A DNA stretch of 64,000 nt from Gilvimarinus xylanilyticus (lineage in GTDB: Bacteria; Pseudomonadota; Gammaproteobacteria; Pseudomonadales; Cellvibrionaceae), in assembly GCF_024195295.1 (NCBI RefSeq), contig NZ_JAMFTH010000007.1, positions 1-64,000 of the forward strand. The letters are read 5' to 3'. Within the stretch, counting starts at the first letter, position 1; every line of letters starts with the position of its first letter. The notes under the pieces were generated by a model, which worked only from the letters and a program-made list of their open reading frames with translations, had not been told where the DNA came from and searched no databases. Of this stretch, positions 27,934-37,900 are shown one piece after another. The translations under genes were made by a program, and so were the position numbers.

Positions 27934-28284
27934 TAGGGCCTGTTCACGCTAATTAAATGCAGACTGTTGTGACTAAAAATTCGTCAATCAAGGCGCGAGG
28001 GCCGAAGGCGCCGCGAAGACCTGGAGTGGCTGGACGAGTGGTTTGGTTACTCCAAATGAACGACGAGCAACGCAGGGTGGCGGATTTTTAGCCGCAACCC
28101 GAATACTTACATGGACGTAAGGTATTAGAGCAATGCAGGAGCAATTGCCGAGGGCTGGAGCCAGTTTTGTCCCCAGCGTTGTTGCCGATCGCTTATTTGG
28201 AGTAACCAAACTTCGCTCACGGCGCCTAGCTGGAAACAAAACTGGCTTCCAGCAGGCGCACTTAATTAGCGTGAACAGGCCCTA
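27934..28284. mobile_element. MITE-like element 2 (351 bp, 23-bp perfect terminal inverted repeats)
   Basis: Perfect 23-base inverted repeats at 27934-27956 and 28262-28284, beginning TAGGGCCTGTTCACGCTAAT, with the outer TA compatible with a TA target duplication. A second perfect 17-base inverted repeat (GTTTGGTTACTCCAAAT, 28041-28057 with 28195-28211) and a third partial one (CTGGAGCCAGTTTTGT near 28155 with its complement near 28237) are nested inside. No transposase; an internal 83-codon minus-strand frame has no family resemblance. It fills the 385-base gap between tatC and the DUF2061 gene, and its right end supplies the stop codon of the latter. Confidence 0.82.
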
Positions 28285-28494
28285 GGCTACTCGCTGGGCA
28301 AACACCTCCGTCATCGACTCTTTGTGCTCGCCCCAGCGGTTCCAGCCCATCTCGTGGAAGTAAAAAGCCACGGTGTTTATCGCGGGTTCTATCAACGCTA
28401 CAGCGCTACCAATGACTATATCGCCAGTTAATAAGTAGGTCACCGTGAACGCGACGGTGAAGTGCAACAGTGCAAAGGTTATTGTCTTAATCAT
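28282..28494 (-). CDS. DUF2061 membrane protein
   Basis: Protein of 70 residues with two hydrophobic helices and the DUF2061 signature (ALIEPAINTVAFYFHEMGWNRWGE). Function unknown. A perfect GGAGG ribosome binding site precedes the ATG. The stop codon TAG lies in the right inverted repeat of MITE-like element 2, so the last residues may have been changed by the insertion. Divergent from the chemoreceptor gene. Confidence 0.85.
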   Translation of the reverse strand: MIKTITFALLHFTVAFTVTYLLTGDIVIGSAVALIEPAINTVAFYFHEMGWNRWGEHKESMTEVFAQRVA

Positions 28495-28619
28495 GACCGC
28501 CTCCGGTTAAGTGTTTGAATGAATAATCAACCTTGAGTTAATAATAGTCATTCTCACTAAAGGTGTCTAAGCAAACAATTCTATCAATTCAATTGCCTGA
28601 CCTAATCACAATAAAAATG

Positions 28620-28717
28620 TTGACTTTTGCGCCACCAGACATTAATTTGCGCGCCTGACGGGGCGGTGCTATACACAATAAAGACACATGATTCCTCACC
28701 CCGGACTTTATTGTGTA
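28620..28717 (+). promoter_or_regulatory. Predicted promoter and 12-bp inverted repeat before the chemoreceptor gene
   Basis: Two sigma-70-like pairs with 17-base spacing are visible: TTGACT (28620) with TAATTT (28643), and TTGCGC (28647) with TATACA (28670). The second -10 overlaps the left arm of a perfect 12-base inverted repeat, TACACAATAAAG at 28672-28683 and its complement at 28706-28717, separated by 22 bases. It could be an operator or an mRNA hairpin in the leader. Which promoter is used is not known. Confidence 0.5.
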
Positions 28718-28765
28718 CAGCTTCAGCCGATAACTAAGCGCTATCGCAACCGTCAAGGACCGCCC

Positions 28766-30370
28766 GTGTTGAAATTAAAGATATCTCATAAGCTTTTATT
28801 GATTGTCGCCATCGCCCTCATTGCCTTTGTCGTCAGTCAGGGCTATGCCCTGTTGGTAGAAAAAGACAATGCCTCACGCCTGCGGGATGTACAAACTCGC
28901 CTGTACCCCGGTCTGGAGCTCACCACCGCTAACCTCGGCAACCTATTGTTAATGGAGCAATACATTAACTCGGCGGTAACCACTGGCGATACCGAACCTC
29001 TGTCCGAGGCGGAAAAGCAGTTCCAGCTCATTACCCGCAATCTCGATCAGCTGGCTCAATTGAATTCCGACGACCAGGCCACCGAGGCGAAAGCCCTGCT
29101 AACACGCTGGTACAACACCGCCATTGAGATCGCCCGCAGTTTTATAGACGGCACCGTAGATTTTTCTAAGGTAGCGGATACCGCCCGCATCAATGCCGAG
29201 AGATTAGAGCAGCTGAGAGGCATGCTGGAACAAATGAAGCAGGCGAACGAACGGGCCTTTACCAATTCCATAAGCACGACTGTCGACAGCTCGGCCCAGG
29301 CCAATCGCATATCACTCGGCATTGCCCTGGCTGCCGTTATTGCGCTGCTTGTGCTGAGCCTTATTATTGGGCGCTCCATTACCCGCAATTTACAGCAGGT
29401 TTCCGATTCGCTGCGCGAAATGGCTACAGGCGAAGGCGATCTGAGCTCGCGCATTGAATACCGGGGGCACGACGAAATCCGCGAACTGGTCAATAACTTC
29501 AACACTTTTGTAGAAAAACTCCACAGCTCTTTTGCTGAAGTTCTGCAAGATGTGGGATCCTTGAGCGCAGTATCCACCCGCCTGACCGCTACCAGCGATA
29601 ATAACGTGTCTGAAATTAGCGCTCAGGCGCAAGCCATTTCAGCCACCCGCAACGCCATTGAAGAGCTAATGACCAGCGTGGACGAAGTGGCTAATTTCGC
29701 CCGCAGCGCCTCCACTCAGGCGGGAGAAATTAATCAGACAGCGGCACAGAGCCAAATTACCCTGAACACTAATGTGCAAACCATTACCGAATTGGCAGGA
29801 GATGTAAAAAGCTCGGCCGAGGTAGTCAATAAATTCGATGGCTTCAGCAGTGACGTGGGCCAACTGCTTAACACCATTCAAAATGTCGCTGAGCAAACCA
29901 ACCTGCTGGCTTTAAATGCAGCGATTGAAGCGGCGCGGGCGGGCGAGCACGGTCGGGGCTTCGCTGTGGTAGCGGACGAAGTGCGCGAGCTGGCGGTGCG
30001 CACCCGTCAGGCGACGGAAGAGATTCACACGGTTATCAGCGAGCTGCAACAGGTTTCGCAAAGCGCGGTAAGCGCCATGGAAGCTAGCGTTGAGCGGGCC
30101 AACACCGGGGTCGAGGCCACCCGCGAATCGGAGCAATCTCTGCAAAGCATTCTCGCCAGTGTCAAAGAAATCAGCACGTTTAACGAGCAGATCGCCGGCG
30201 CCACCCAGGAACAAAGCCACACCTTTAATCAAGTTCTGGAGCATGTCACCAACATTCACCAAAACACCGAAACAGTGACCAGCAGTACCAGCGCTATGAA
30301 CGAGATTTGTCAGGACATTGACGACATTTCCCGGCGCCTGGGGAAGGTCGCATCACAGTTCAAAGTGTAA
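28766..30370 (+). CDS. Methyl-accepting chemotaxis protein
   Basis: Receptor of 534 residues. Membrane helices at about 8-27 and 190-212 enclose a periplasmic four-helix sensor; HAMP follows (about 213-265) and then the long coiled-coil signalling domain with the conserved hairpin tip [20 protein letters not shown] and [16 protein letters not shown] 28766, preceded by AAGGA at proper spacing, is preferred over ATG 28688, which would add 26 residues before the first helix. The ligand is unknown. The porin gene follows 25 bases later and then a phosphate-binding-like protein, suggesting that uptake and taxis are linked. Confidence 0.93.
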   Translation: MLKLKISHKLLLIVAIALIAFVVSQGYALLVEKDNASRLRDVQTRLYPGLELTTANLGNLLLMEQYINSAVTTGDTEPLSEAEKQFQLITRNLDQLAQLNSDDQATEAKALLTRWYNTAIEIARSFIDGTVDFSKVADTARINAERLEQLRGMLEQMKQANERAFTNSISTTVDSSAQANRISLGIALAAVIALLVLSLIIGRSITRNLQQVSDSLREMATGEGDLSSRIEYRGHDEIRELVNNFNTFVEKLHSSFAEVLQDVGSLSAVSTRLTATSDNNVSEISAQAQAISATRNAIEELMTSVDEVANFARSASTQAGEINQTAAQSQITLNTNVQTITELAGDVKSSAEVVNKFDGFSSDVGQLLNTIQNVAEQTNLLALNAAIEAARAGEHGRGFAVVADEVRELAVRTRQATEEIHTVISELQQVSQSAVSAMEASVERANTGVEATRESEQSLQSILASVKEISTFNEQIAGATQEQSHTFNQVLEHVTNIHQNTETVTSSTSAMNEICQDIDDISRRLGKVASQFKV

Positions 30371-30395
30371 GTCACACTTCGAGGGAGAGTATTCA

Positions 30396-31613
30396 ATGCA
30401 AACCATTCACCACACAAAAAAGGCGCTGCCTTTGGCGCTGTGTGCCCTGTTTTTCAGCTACGGCACTAGCGCACAAACCAGTGACGAGCGTATTGCCCAG
30501 CTGGAGCAACAAGTCCAAAGCCTACAAACACAAGTTAATAAACCAGATGACAACCGTCTACGCTTTAACGGCTTTCTAAGTGTTGGCTATGGCATGGCAA
30601 GTAACGATGGTGGCTACGCCGGCTACAACGAAGAAGGCAGCTTTAATCCTGAGAGCTTGTTTGGGTTACAGGGTGCTTTCACTCTGACTGACAAAACCGA
30701 AGTTACCATGCAGCTGGTGGGACGCGGCAACGAAGATTGGGACCCGAGCATTGAGTGGGCGTATATCAGCCACCGATTTACCCCGGCGTTTAAAATGCGA
30801 GCCGGCAAAATGCGGTTGCCATTATTTATGTATTCCGACTCGCTGGAAGTGGGCTATGCCCAACCCTGGATTCGCCCGCCCGAGGAAGTTTACGGCAATG
30901 TGCCAGTTACCAGCTATACCGGCATCGACGGTCTGTACGACATTAACTTTGACATGTCGACACTTACCTTCCAGGCTTTTATGGGTGAGTCGGAAGAAGA
31001 CATTACCAACCTGGGGCAAACGGTTCGCCTTGAGGTAAACGACTTATTCGGCGGTTCTGCCACCTGGACCGACTTTATCTGGACGCTGCGCGGCAACCTC
31101 GCCACCTCTGAAATCACCATTGGCGGCGACGATCTAAAAACCGACTTTTACGGCTTGGGCGCTAGCTATAACAACGGCAGCCTGCAGGTTATATCCGAGT
31201 GGACACGTCTGGAGATTGAAGGCCCCACAGCGGATACCGACTCGGGCTACATCACACTGGCTTACACCCTGGGTAGTTTTGCGCCCTACGCGACCTACTC
31301 CATGCAAGAATCTACCGATGATGACGAGCGCCCTTATACACGCGAATTTATCTACACCGCGATTAGCACACCGGGTAGTCCTCTGTACGGCAATGTTGCT
31401 GCGGTGGCGCTGTCCGATGTGCAAAACTCTGAGCGCACCACCTACAGTGTCGGCGTGCGCTGGGATGCCACCAGCAATGTAGCGGTTAAATTTGATGTGA
31501 CCCGCGCCACCGACTTTGGTGATACCGGCGGTGATTTACCCGGCAATATGGGGCCCACTATTGCCTACGACGATATTGATGTCTACTCCATCAAAATTGA
31601 TTCAGCGTTTTAA
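30396..31613 (+). CDS. Outer-membrane porin-like beta-barrel protein
   Basis: Protein of 405 residues with a signal peptide ending near GTSAQ, a short coiled coil (DERIAQLEQQVQSLQTQV) for trimerisation or periplasmic anchoring, then a beta-barrel ending in IKIDSAF with the terminal Phe required for outer-membrane assembly. Alternating hydrophobic strands and many Gly, Tyr and acidic residues fit a general or anion porin. It resembles the uncharacterised porins often found beside small PstS-like proteins. GAGGGAGAG before ATG 30396 fixes the start. Confidence 0.83.
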   Translation: MQTIHHTKKALPLALCALFFSYGTSAQTSDERIAQLEQQVQSLQTQVNKPDDNRLRFNGFLSVGYGMASNDGGYAGYNEEGSFNPESLFGLQGAFTLTDKTEVTMQLVGRGNEDWDPSIEWAYISHRFTPAFKMRAGKMRLPLFMYSDSLEVGYAQPWIRPPEEVYGNVPVTSYTGIDGLYDINFDMSTLTFQAFMGESEEDITNLGQTVRLEVNDLFGGSATWTDFIWTLRGNLATSEITIGGDDLKTDFYGLGASYNNGSLQVISEWTRLEIEGPTADTDSGYITLAYTLGSFAPYATYSMQESTDDDERPYTREFIYTAISTPGSPLYGNVAAVALSDVQNSERTTYSVGVRWDATSNVAVKFDVTRATDFGDTGGDLPGNMGPTIAYDDIDVYSIKIDSAF

Positions 31614-31627
31614 CAGGAGAAAAGACG

Positions 31628-32032
31628 ATGCGTAAATTGTTGTTAGCTTTATCTTTTCTCGCGCCTTTTACCTGCGCCGATGTGGTGGTTATCACCAACC
31701 CCTCGGGCCCAGACGCGATGGACGCCAACCAGGTGCGGGATTTATTTATTGGCCGCAGTAAATCACTCCCCAACGGTCAGGCTGCTGACCCGATTGACCT
31801 GGAATCAGGTCAGGCGCTGCGTGAGGAATTCCACACCAAGGTCACCGGCCGGTCACAGGCGCAGCTCAACGCCTTTTGGTCCAAGCAAGTGTTTACCGGC
31901 AAGGGCCAGCCTCCTCGTACCCTCAGCTCTACTGGGGCAGTAAAGTCAGCGGTTGCCAGTACGCCGGGCGCCATTGGTTATATTGATTCGAGCGAAGTGG
32001 ATGATTCGGTTAAGGTGGTATTAACCCCTTAA
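31628..32032 (+). CDS. Small PstS-like phosphate-binding-domain protein
   Basis: Exported protein of 134 residues with a signal peptide ending near FTCA and a single-lobe type 2 periplasmic-binding fold typical of the phosphate ABC transporter substrate-binding-like family (MDANQVRDLFIGRSKSLPNG, FWSKQVFTGKG, PGAIGYID). It is about half the size of PstS and has no transporter genes beside it, so it may serve as ligand presenter for the chemoreceptor or porin encoded upstream. The ligand need not be phosphate. Confidence 0.85.
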   Translation: MRKLLLALSFLAPFTCADVVVITNPSGPDAMDANQVRDLFIGRSKSLPNGQAADPIDLESGQALREEFHTKVTGRSQAQLNAFWSKQVFTGKGQPPRTLSSTGAVKSAVASTPGAIGYIDSSEVDDSVKVVLTP

Positions 32033-32062
32033 CCTGCAAGCATGACCTGCAAAACCCATGAG

Positions 32063-32092
32063 AAAAAGCCGACTTGATGTCGGCTTTTTTTA
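32063..32092. terminator. Bidirectional intrinsic terminator
   Basis: AGCCGAC, loop TTGAT, GTCGGCT followed by seven T and preceded by five A. It ends the chemoreceptor-porin-binding protein unit on the plus strand and lies at the very end of the kinase/phosphatase gene, whose stop codon is inside the T-tract, so it can serve both. Confidence 0.9.
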
Positions 32093-33811
32093 TAAGTCTT
32101 TCACCAAACTCCAAAGCAGTATAACAAACAGTACGAACGACACTCCCTGCCAAAATTTAACCGGGTTGCGCTCTATCAGCGGAGGCTTGGTTTGGTTCAG
32201 AAACTGCCGGTTGGGCTGGCGCAAGTCCATCATAAACTCGCTCAACTCGCGATAACGCTTCGCGGGTTTAATCTGCACAGCCTTAGCGATAGCGGCATCT
32301 ACCCAAGGGGGAATGTCCTTGCGTTTATGAGCAATGGATTGATACTGCAAATTCTGCCGCGCTCGTCCGCTGCTGGCCTTGGCCATCGAGGTGCCATAGG
32401 GTAAATCGCCACTCAGCATCTGATAGACAATCACCCCTAAAGAAAATATGTCCGAATAAGCACCGGCATCTTCGCCACTAAAATATTCGGGAGCGGAAAA
32501 TTGCGCGGTGCCGGGTATAGCAATATCTGCCGGCAGAGCTTCAGCCACCCCAGCCACCCGGGTGGCGCCAAAGTCGATAATTTTAACCGTGCCCCCAGCA
32601 TCAATCATAACGTTATTGGGGCGCAAATCCTGATGAATCATTTCCTGGCGGTGGAACGCCTGCAGCCCCCGCGCAATTTGCTCGACGATATCGCGCACCA
32701 CTTCAAGCCTGGGCTGGGGATTATCGCGCATCCACTGCACCAGAGTTTGCCCCTCGATGTACTCAGTGGTCAGGTACAAATAGCGCCGGGGACGAGACTG
32801 CTCGGCCGCTTTTAGCACATGCACATTGTCGATGCGCCTGGCGATCCAGTCCTCCATTAAAAAGTGCTCTAAATATTCTGGCTGACCGCGCTTTTCCACC
32901 GAAGGTGTTTTAATGACGACCTTTTTTCCGCTTTGCCGGTCTTCAGCCAAAAACACATGGCTGCGGCTGGAAATATAAATCTCGCGCACGATGTTATAGC
33001 CGTCGAACTCCATGCGCGGTTGCAACCTGGGCGGCAGAGGCAAGCTGTGCAATTGTTGCTGCACTTCGTGCACGCCGCGTGGGGGTAACTGCTCTATTTC
33101 CAAGAGCTGCACGCTCAGGTTATCGTCGCTGCCATTAGCCAGCGCCGTTTCTATTAATACCTTTGCGGCGCGATTTAAATCTTCGCCATGGTCGTACCAC
33201 ACCTGCTGTATTTGTGCATCGGTGATAAATTCATAAACCCCATCGGTAGCGAGCAAGAAGCGATCGCCCACCTGTAGATTTAACGTCTGATAGTCCACCT
33301 CAAGCGCGTGTTTCACCCCCAGCGCGCGAGTTAAATAACTGGTTTCGGCATCCACCCGACGGCGGTGATCTTCGGTTAGGGGTTCGAGGGCCGAGCCCGA
33401 CACACGATAAATGCGGCTGTCGCCCGAGTGAAAAAGATGCGCGGTATTGGATTTAATAATCAATGCGCAAAAGGTACAGATATAACCTTTGTCGCGCTCA
33501 AAGCGGTAGGGACTGTTGCGGGTTTGGGAGTAGAGCCAGCTATTAGTTGCCTGCAAAACCTTGCGTGCAGCGTTTTTGACTGACCAGGCATCCGAGGTGC
33601 AGTAGTAGTCATCGAGAAAACTGGTTACCGCGGTTTCGCTGGCGATTTGGCTGACATTGCTGCTACTGATACCGTCGGCCAGCGCCAAAGCCACACCCTT
33701 CCCGCTGAGCAAAGGCTCGGTGGGAATACAGGCCGCCACCGCGTCCTGATTAATCTTTTTACGGCCTTTATCGGTGCATTGTCCCAGGCGGACTTTTAGG
33801 GTGTCGGTCAT
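32090..33811 (-). CDS. Fused PP2C phosphatase and Ser/Thr protein kinase, membrane-anchored
   Basis: Protein of 573 residues. The N-terminal PP2C domain (about 1-240) has DxG-type motifs: NQDAV, LALADGISSS, FHSGDSRIYRV, LLATDGVYEF and SDDNLSVQ. A Hanks-type kinase follows (about 265-530): Lys in KVVIKTPS, catalytic HQDLRPNNVM, DFG in IIDFGATRV. It ends in one membrane helix (FWQGVSFVLFVILLWSLV). ATG 33811 is preferred to 33841 because the PP2C domain starts right after it. In pseudomonads a homologue sits between nirB and nasA in the nitrate assimilation cluster; here it follows a nitrite/formate channel, supporting a nitrogen-related role. Targets are unknown. Confidence 0.93.
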   Translation of the reverse strand: MTDTLKVRLGQCTDKGRKKINQDAVAACIPTEPLLSGKGVALALADGISSSNVSQIASETAVTSFLDDYYCTSDAWSVKNAARKVLQATNSWLYSQTRNSPYRFERDKGYICTFCALIIKSNTAHLFHSGDSRIYRVSGSALEPLTEDHRRRVDAETSYLTRALGVKHALEVDYQTLNLQVGDRFLLATDGVYEFITDAQIQQVWYDHGEDLNRAAKVLIETALANGSDDNLSVQLLEIEQLPPRGVHEVQQQLHSLPLPPRLQPRMEFDGYNIVREIYISSRSHVFLAEDRQSGKKVVIKTPSVEKRGQPEYLEHFLMEDWIARRIDNVHVLKAAEQSRPRRYLYLTTEYIEGQTLVQWMRDNPQPRLEVVRDIVEQIARGLQAFHRQEMIHQDLRPNNVMIDAGGTVKIIDFGATRVAGVAEALPADIAIPGTAQFSAPEYFSGEDAGAYSDIFSLGVIVYQMLSGDLPYGTSMAKASSGRARQNLQYQSIAHKRKDIPPWVDAAIAKAVQIKPAKRYRELSEFMMDLRQPNRQFLNQTKPPLIERNPVKFWQGVSFVLFVILLWSLVKDL

Positions 33812-33858
33812 TGCGGGTCCGTTCTTTTCACGCGCAAACATTGCGAGACTTAAGACAC

Positions 33859-33886
33859 AAAAGCTCCGCCCGCGAACGGACGGAGC
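33859..33886 (-). terminator. Terminator or attenuator between nitrite channel and kinase genes
   Basis: On the minus strand GCTCCGTCCG, loop TTCG and CGGGCGGAGC form a ten-pair stem (one G-U), followed by TTTT. It lies 26 bases after the channel gene and before the kinase start. The short U-tract suggests partial termination, giving more channel than kinase mRNA. Confidence 0.65.
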
Positions 33887-33911
33887 CTAGCTCTATAATA
33901 CTGCGCCCGTA

Positions 33912-34727
33912 TTAGCGACTGATGCTGCGCTCGGGACTGGTGCGCACATGAGTGTAATACAAGGGCAAGCCCACCAGTAGGAAACCACCCACCAGGTTAC
34001 CCAAAGCCGTGGGCAACTCGTTCCAAAGCAGGTAGTCGGACACGGTAAAGTCACCCCCCATAATCATTGAGAAGGGGAACAAAAACATATTCACAATGGA
34101 GTGCTCAAAACCCATAAAGAAGAAGAGCATGACCGGCATCCACATAGCCGCCATTTTGCCGGTGGCCGAGGTGGAAATCATTGCCCCGACGACACCCATG
34201 GAAACCATCCAGTTACACAGCATGCCGCGGATAAAAATGGTTAACCAACCGTCCAGACCATGGGCCTGATAACCCACGGTACGGGATTCGCCAATCTCGC
34301 CCACTTTGGCCGCCAGGGCGCCGCCATCCACGTTGTAGCCATAAGTCAGAATAAACGACATAAAAAAGGCAACGGTTAACGCGCCGGCAAAGTTGCCGCA
34401 AAATACCAGGCCCCAATTGCGCATCACCTGACCGACAGTCACCCCCGGGCGTTTGTCCAGCAGTGCCAGTGGCACCAGGGTAAACACCCCGGTCAGCAGG
34501 TCAAACTTCATCAGGTACAGCATGATAAAGCCCACGGGGAACAGAATAGAGCCGAGGATCGGGCTGCCGGTTTTTACGATAACGGTAATCGCAAACATAG
34601 CCGCCAAACCCAAAATAGCGCCCGCCATAAAGGCGCGAATGAGGGTGTCCTTAGTGGACATGTAAACTTTTTGCTCGCCCGAGTCCACCATTTTGGTGAC
34701 AAACTCGGAGGGTTCGATATAGGCCAT
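33912..34727 (-). CDS. Formate/nitrite transporter (FNT) family channel
   Basis: Inner-membrane pentameric channel of 271 residues with six helices. The FNT signatures are both present: RGMLCNWMVSMGV in the fourth helix region and GFEHSIVNMF with the central pore His. Substrates are monovalent anions such as nitrite or formate; nitrite is favoured here by the sigma-54/NtrC-type control and the downstream kinase. AAGGA stands seven bases before the ATG. Confidence 0.93.
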   Translation of the reverse strand: MAYIEPSEFVTKMVDSGEQKVYMSTKDTLIRAFMAGAILGLAAMFAITVIVKTGSPILGSILFPVGFIMLYLMKFDLLTGVFTLVPLALLDKRPGVTVGQVMRNWGLVFCGNFAGALTVAFFMSFILTYGYNVDGGALAAKVGEIGESRTVGYQAHGLDGWLTIFIRGMLCNWMVSMGVVGAMISTSATGKMAAMWMPVMLFFFMGFEHSIVNMFLFPFSMIMGGDFTVSDYLLWNELPTALGNLVGGFLLVGLPLYYTHVRTSPERSISR

Positions 34728-34768
34728 AAGTTTTCCTTAATAGAGATTGAGAGAGTCAAACCTCTAAT

Positions 34769-34784
34769 GGCAAACCTCGTGCCA
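34769..34784 (-). promoter_or_regulatory. Predicted sigma-54 (RpoN) promoter of the nitrite channel gene
   Basis: Minus-strand TGGCACGAGGTTTGCC matches the consensus TGGCACG-N4-TTGCW except in the last base, with GG at -24 and GC at -12 separated by the required ten bases. It predicts a transcript start near 34758, about 30 bases before the ATG. The match together with an NtrC-like site upstream makes this one of the best-supported regulatory calls in the window. Confidence 0.85.
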
Positions 34785-34867
34785 AGCAAAATAAAAACTG
34801 TAAGCCTCTGATTTTAAAAGATAATATAAAAACCGAAAAAGGCATCGAGTAAAACCCGGCGTCACAA

Positions 34868-34884
34868 TGCACCAATACAGTGCC
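34868..34884. promoter_or_regulatory. NtrC-like enhancer site
   Basis: TGCACCAATACAGTGCC fits the NtrC operator TGCAC-N7-GTGCA at nine of ten fixed positions. It lies about 110-125 bases upstream of the predicted sigma-54 start, the normal distance for an enhancer. A TGGTGC-AGGC-GCACCA dyad at 34954-34969 may be a further, imperfect site. Confidence 0.65.
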
Positions 34885-34989
34885 ACATCGGGGATTTTCC
34901 GCCCCAGCAATCGGCAAAAACCATGCACCCCGGCGGGTCAAATACAAAAACAAATGGTGCAGGCGCACCAACTTAAGGCAAAACGATAA

Positions 34990-37900
34990 CTATCGCTCCA
35001 TACGGAAAATCAAATCGGCACTCTGCACCTGGCCCGATTCGGCCTCGAGGCGAAGGTTATCGCTGATGAAGTAGGTCAGCCCCACGGTAGAAATGCTGTC
35101 AAATAAGCCGATGGCGTAGTGCACATACAAGTCTTCGGTTAGGTACTTACCCAGCCAAAGGCTGCTGTCTTTTACATCGTCGTCGGATTTAATCGTCAGC
35201 TCGTCCAAGCCAAAGCGCCCGGCAATATCGTCCGCCAAAAACTGCCCGCGCTTGATGCCCAGTTTGGCCACGGCGTTAACCAGCATTGAGGCCTCGCCCG
35301 ACGAGGCGCCACTAATGGGCTTACCGGTAAAGAGCATACTCATGGCATCGCTTTCGGTCTGCTGAGGGCGCGAGTAGATTTCGCTGGTGGGGCTTTGCAG
35401 CGTGCCGCCGATAATCAACCCCACCTGAATATCGTCCACCTCGCGGGTGGCGGTCACGTTCAGGCCCGGATTATCCATGGGGCCCTGGAACGACAAGGTG
35501 CCTTTTTCGATGGTCAGGTCTTGACCATAGGCCTGAAAGCGACCGTTGATAATATTGATATTCCCCAACGCATAGAGCGCCCGTTCGGGCGATTTGTCGA
35601 TGCTGAGCTCACCCCCCAAGCGCGCCTTAAAGCCCGCCGCGTTAAAGCTGACCTCATCCCCCAGGGCGATGTCCACATCCATATAAATGGGAATGGCGTT
35701 GCCACCGGCATCATCCGTTTCGGCATCCACCACCACGACATCGTCCGACACCTTGGTGGCCGAGGTGGGCAGCGTGCTAATCACCGCATGCGCCTTGGGC
35801 ACCCGCGCGCTGCCCTGAACCCGCACCTGCTCGGGGCTGGCCTCAAGGATAATATCGGGGGTCAGGTATAAATCCAGCAGCTGGCTGTTCATAACATGGG
35901 CGGCCTCGCCCTTGAGCTCGGCAGTTACCTGCCAGGCCTGCGTCAGGAAATCCTGCGCCTCGGCCGTCAAGGATAGCTGCCCGTCACCGGCCTGAGTGCG
36001 CACCTCCACATTCAGTGTCTGCTGATCGCCCTGCACCCGGGCATTGAAGTCGTGGTAACTCACCCCGAAAGACGGCATTTCAAAGCCCACCTGGGAAAGC
36101 TCGGCATCCACCTTGAGCTGCGGCTGACCGAAACTGCCCGAGATATCCGCGCGGGCATCCAGGCGTCCGTCGATATTGCGTACCGCGGGTAATAGCGCCT
36201 CGAAGGGCGACAGGCTGTCCATAGCCGCGGTCAACTCGCCCTGCAGGCTTTGGGTATCCATTTGCGCTTGCAACTGGGCCTGTATCTGGCCGTAACCGGG
36301 AAAGGTCAAATCCGCCGTGGCATCCATCTCACTGCCCGCTTGCTGCACCAGCAAGGAGAAGTCGTCGATGGGGTAGCTGTCACTTTCTTCGTCGTTAACG
36401 TGGTAAATCAGCTCGGCCCCGGTAGCGCGAAAGTCCGCATTTAACTGGGGGACACCCTGGGCCTCCCAGCTAAACTGGCCGGTGCCATGCAAAAAGCCAT
36501 TGACATCGACTTCGTCTTTTAACCAGCGCCGCAACAGCGACAAGGGCAAACGCTCGAGCGCCAATTGCCCGCGCGCGCCCTGATTTTGCTGCCAACTACC
36601 CGAAGCGCAGGCAGCGGAGTGCACCTCGTCCGTGTCCTGACGACTGCGGGCATACAGGCACAGCTGCTCGACACTGGCCTGACTGGCCGCGGCGCTAATA
36701 AGCGCTGGCTGCTGCAGGCGCAAGGTGCGCATATAAGCCGAGCGAATCTCCAACTGCTGCAATTGGCCACTCCAGGTTTCGCCATCCCAGGCGCCACCCA
36801 AAGAGGCCGCCAGGCCGGTCATGTCGTCCTGCTTGAGCTCGGCGCTCAGCTGGTGCGCCTCTGGGGTTCCGGCAAACACCAGGTTGGCCGAGGAAAACTC
36901 GGTACCGGCCAGATTCAATCCCGAGGCCTCGGCGTTTAAACGCAAGCGCTGCCCTTTCACACTTTCAACTTCAGAGTCCACCGCCAAACTCTCAATCCAG
37001 TAGTCCTGCCAGTGGAGCTCAACCGCGGTGAGCCCCCCTTCCACTTTGGGTTGGGCGAGGTCGCCATACACCCGGCCCGAGGCATCCAGTTGCCCCCCCA
37101 CCGCCGGATCTATCTGCTCAAGCAACGGCGCTTTAATCTCCCAATCCAGCGCCAGAGTCTCGCCAATATGACCATTGGCCTGGACCAGGTTCCCGCCCAG
37201 CGACACCTGCAGGGCGTCGAGCTGCAAACGCTCTTTATCCCACTGGGCACCGCCCGAGCCCTGCACCGCCAAACCGCGCAAGGAGCCGTTTAAGCTGTCA
37301 ACATCGGCCTCAAGTTCGAGATTATCGCCCTGCACCCGTCCGGCGGTGGAGAATTCGGCATCAATAGCACCCGGCCAGTCGGGCACAAGGGCGCCCGGAT
37401 TGATCGCCTTGGCCACCGCATCCGCCGACCAAACAAAGCCCTCGCTCCAGTTCAGGGCCGCCTCGCCATTCAGGCTGCCCTCGGCGGTATGCAGGTCGAC
37501 CTCAGGCAGTTTCAGCTGCTGCAAGTCCCCCTCGCCCACTAACTGCAAGGTTACCTCGGGGTAATCGTCCCACTGGTACTCACCGCTAAAATCTGCCCGG
37601 TAGCTATCCAACCAGCCTTCCACGTTCAGCTCGCCGCCCATCTGCATTCCCTGTACAGCGGCATAATCCAGCCAGAACTGGCTGAGTGTTTGGCGAGGTG
37701 CGCGCAGCTGGGCCTGCAAGTGAGCCGACTCTTCTACGCCGGTCACCCAGTGGCCGGTAGCGTTTATCTGGGCGGGCTGGGCGGTGCGCAGATCAAAATC
37801 AAGCTCGGTAATATTGCCGCTGGCGACAAGTTCGGCCTGTAGCTGGTTGCGGTATAACATCTCGGGAATAAACCGGGTTATATCGCTCGCGGGAACAGAC

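Noticed and set aside
27988-28239. 83-codon minus-strand frame inside MITE-like element 2
   Set aside because: It lies wholly within the nested palindromes, lacks a ribosome binding site and resembles no protein family; probably non-coding.
35395-37564. Plus-strand frames opposite tamB
   Set aside because: tamB is complete and family-like; these are composition shadows of GC-rich coding DNA.
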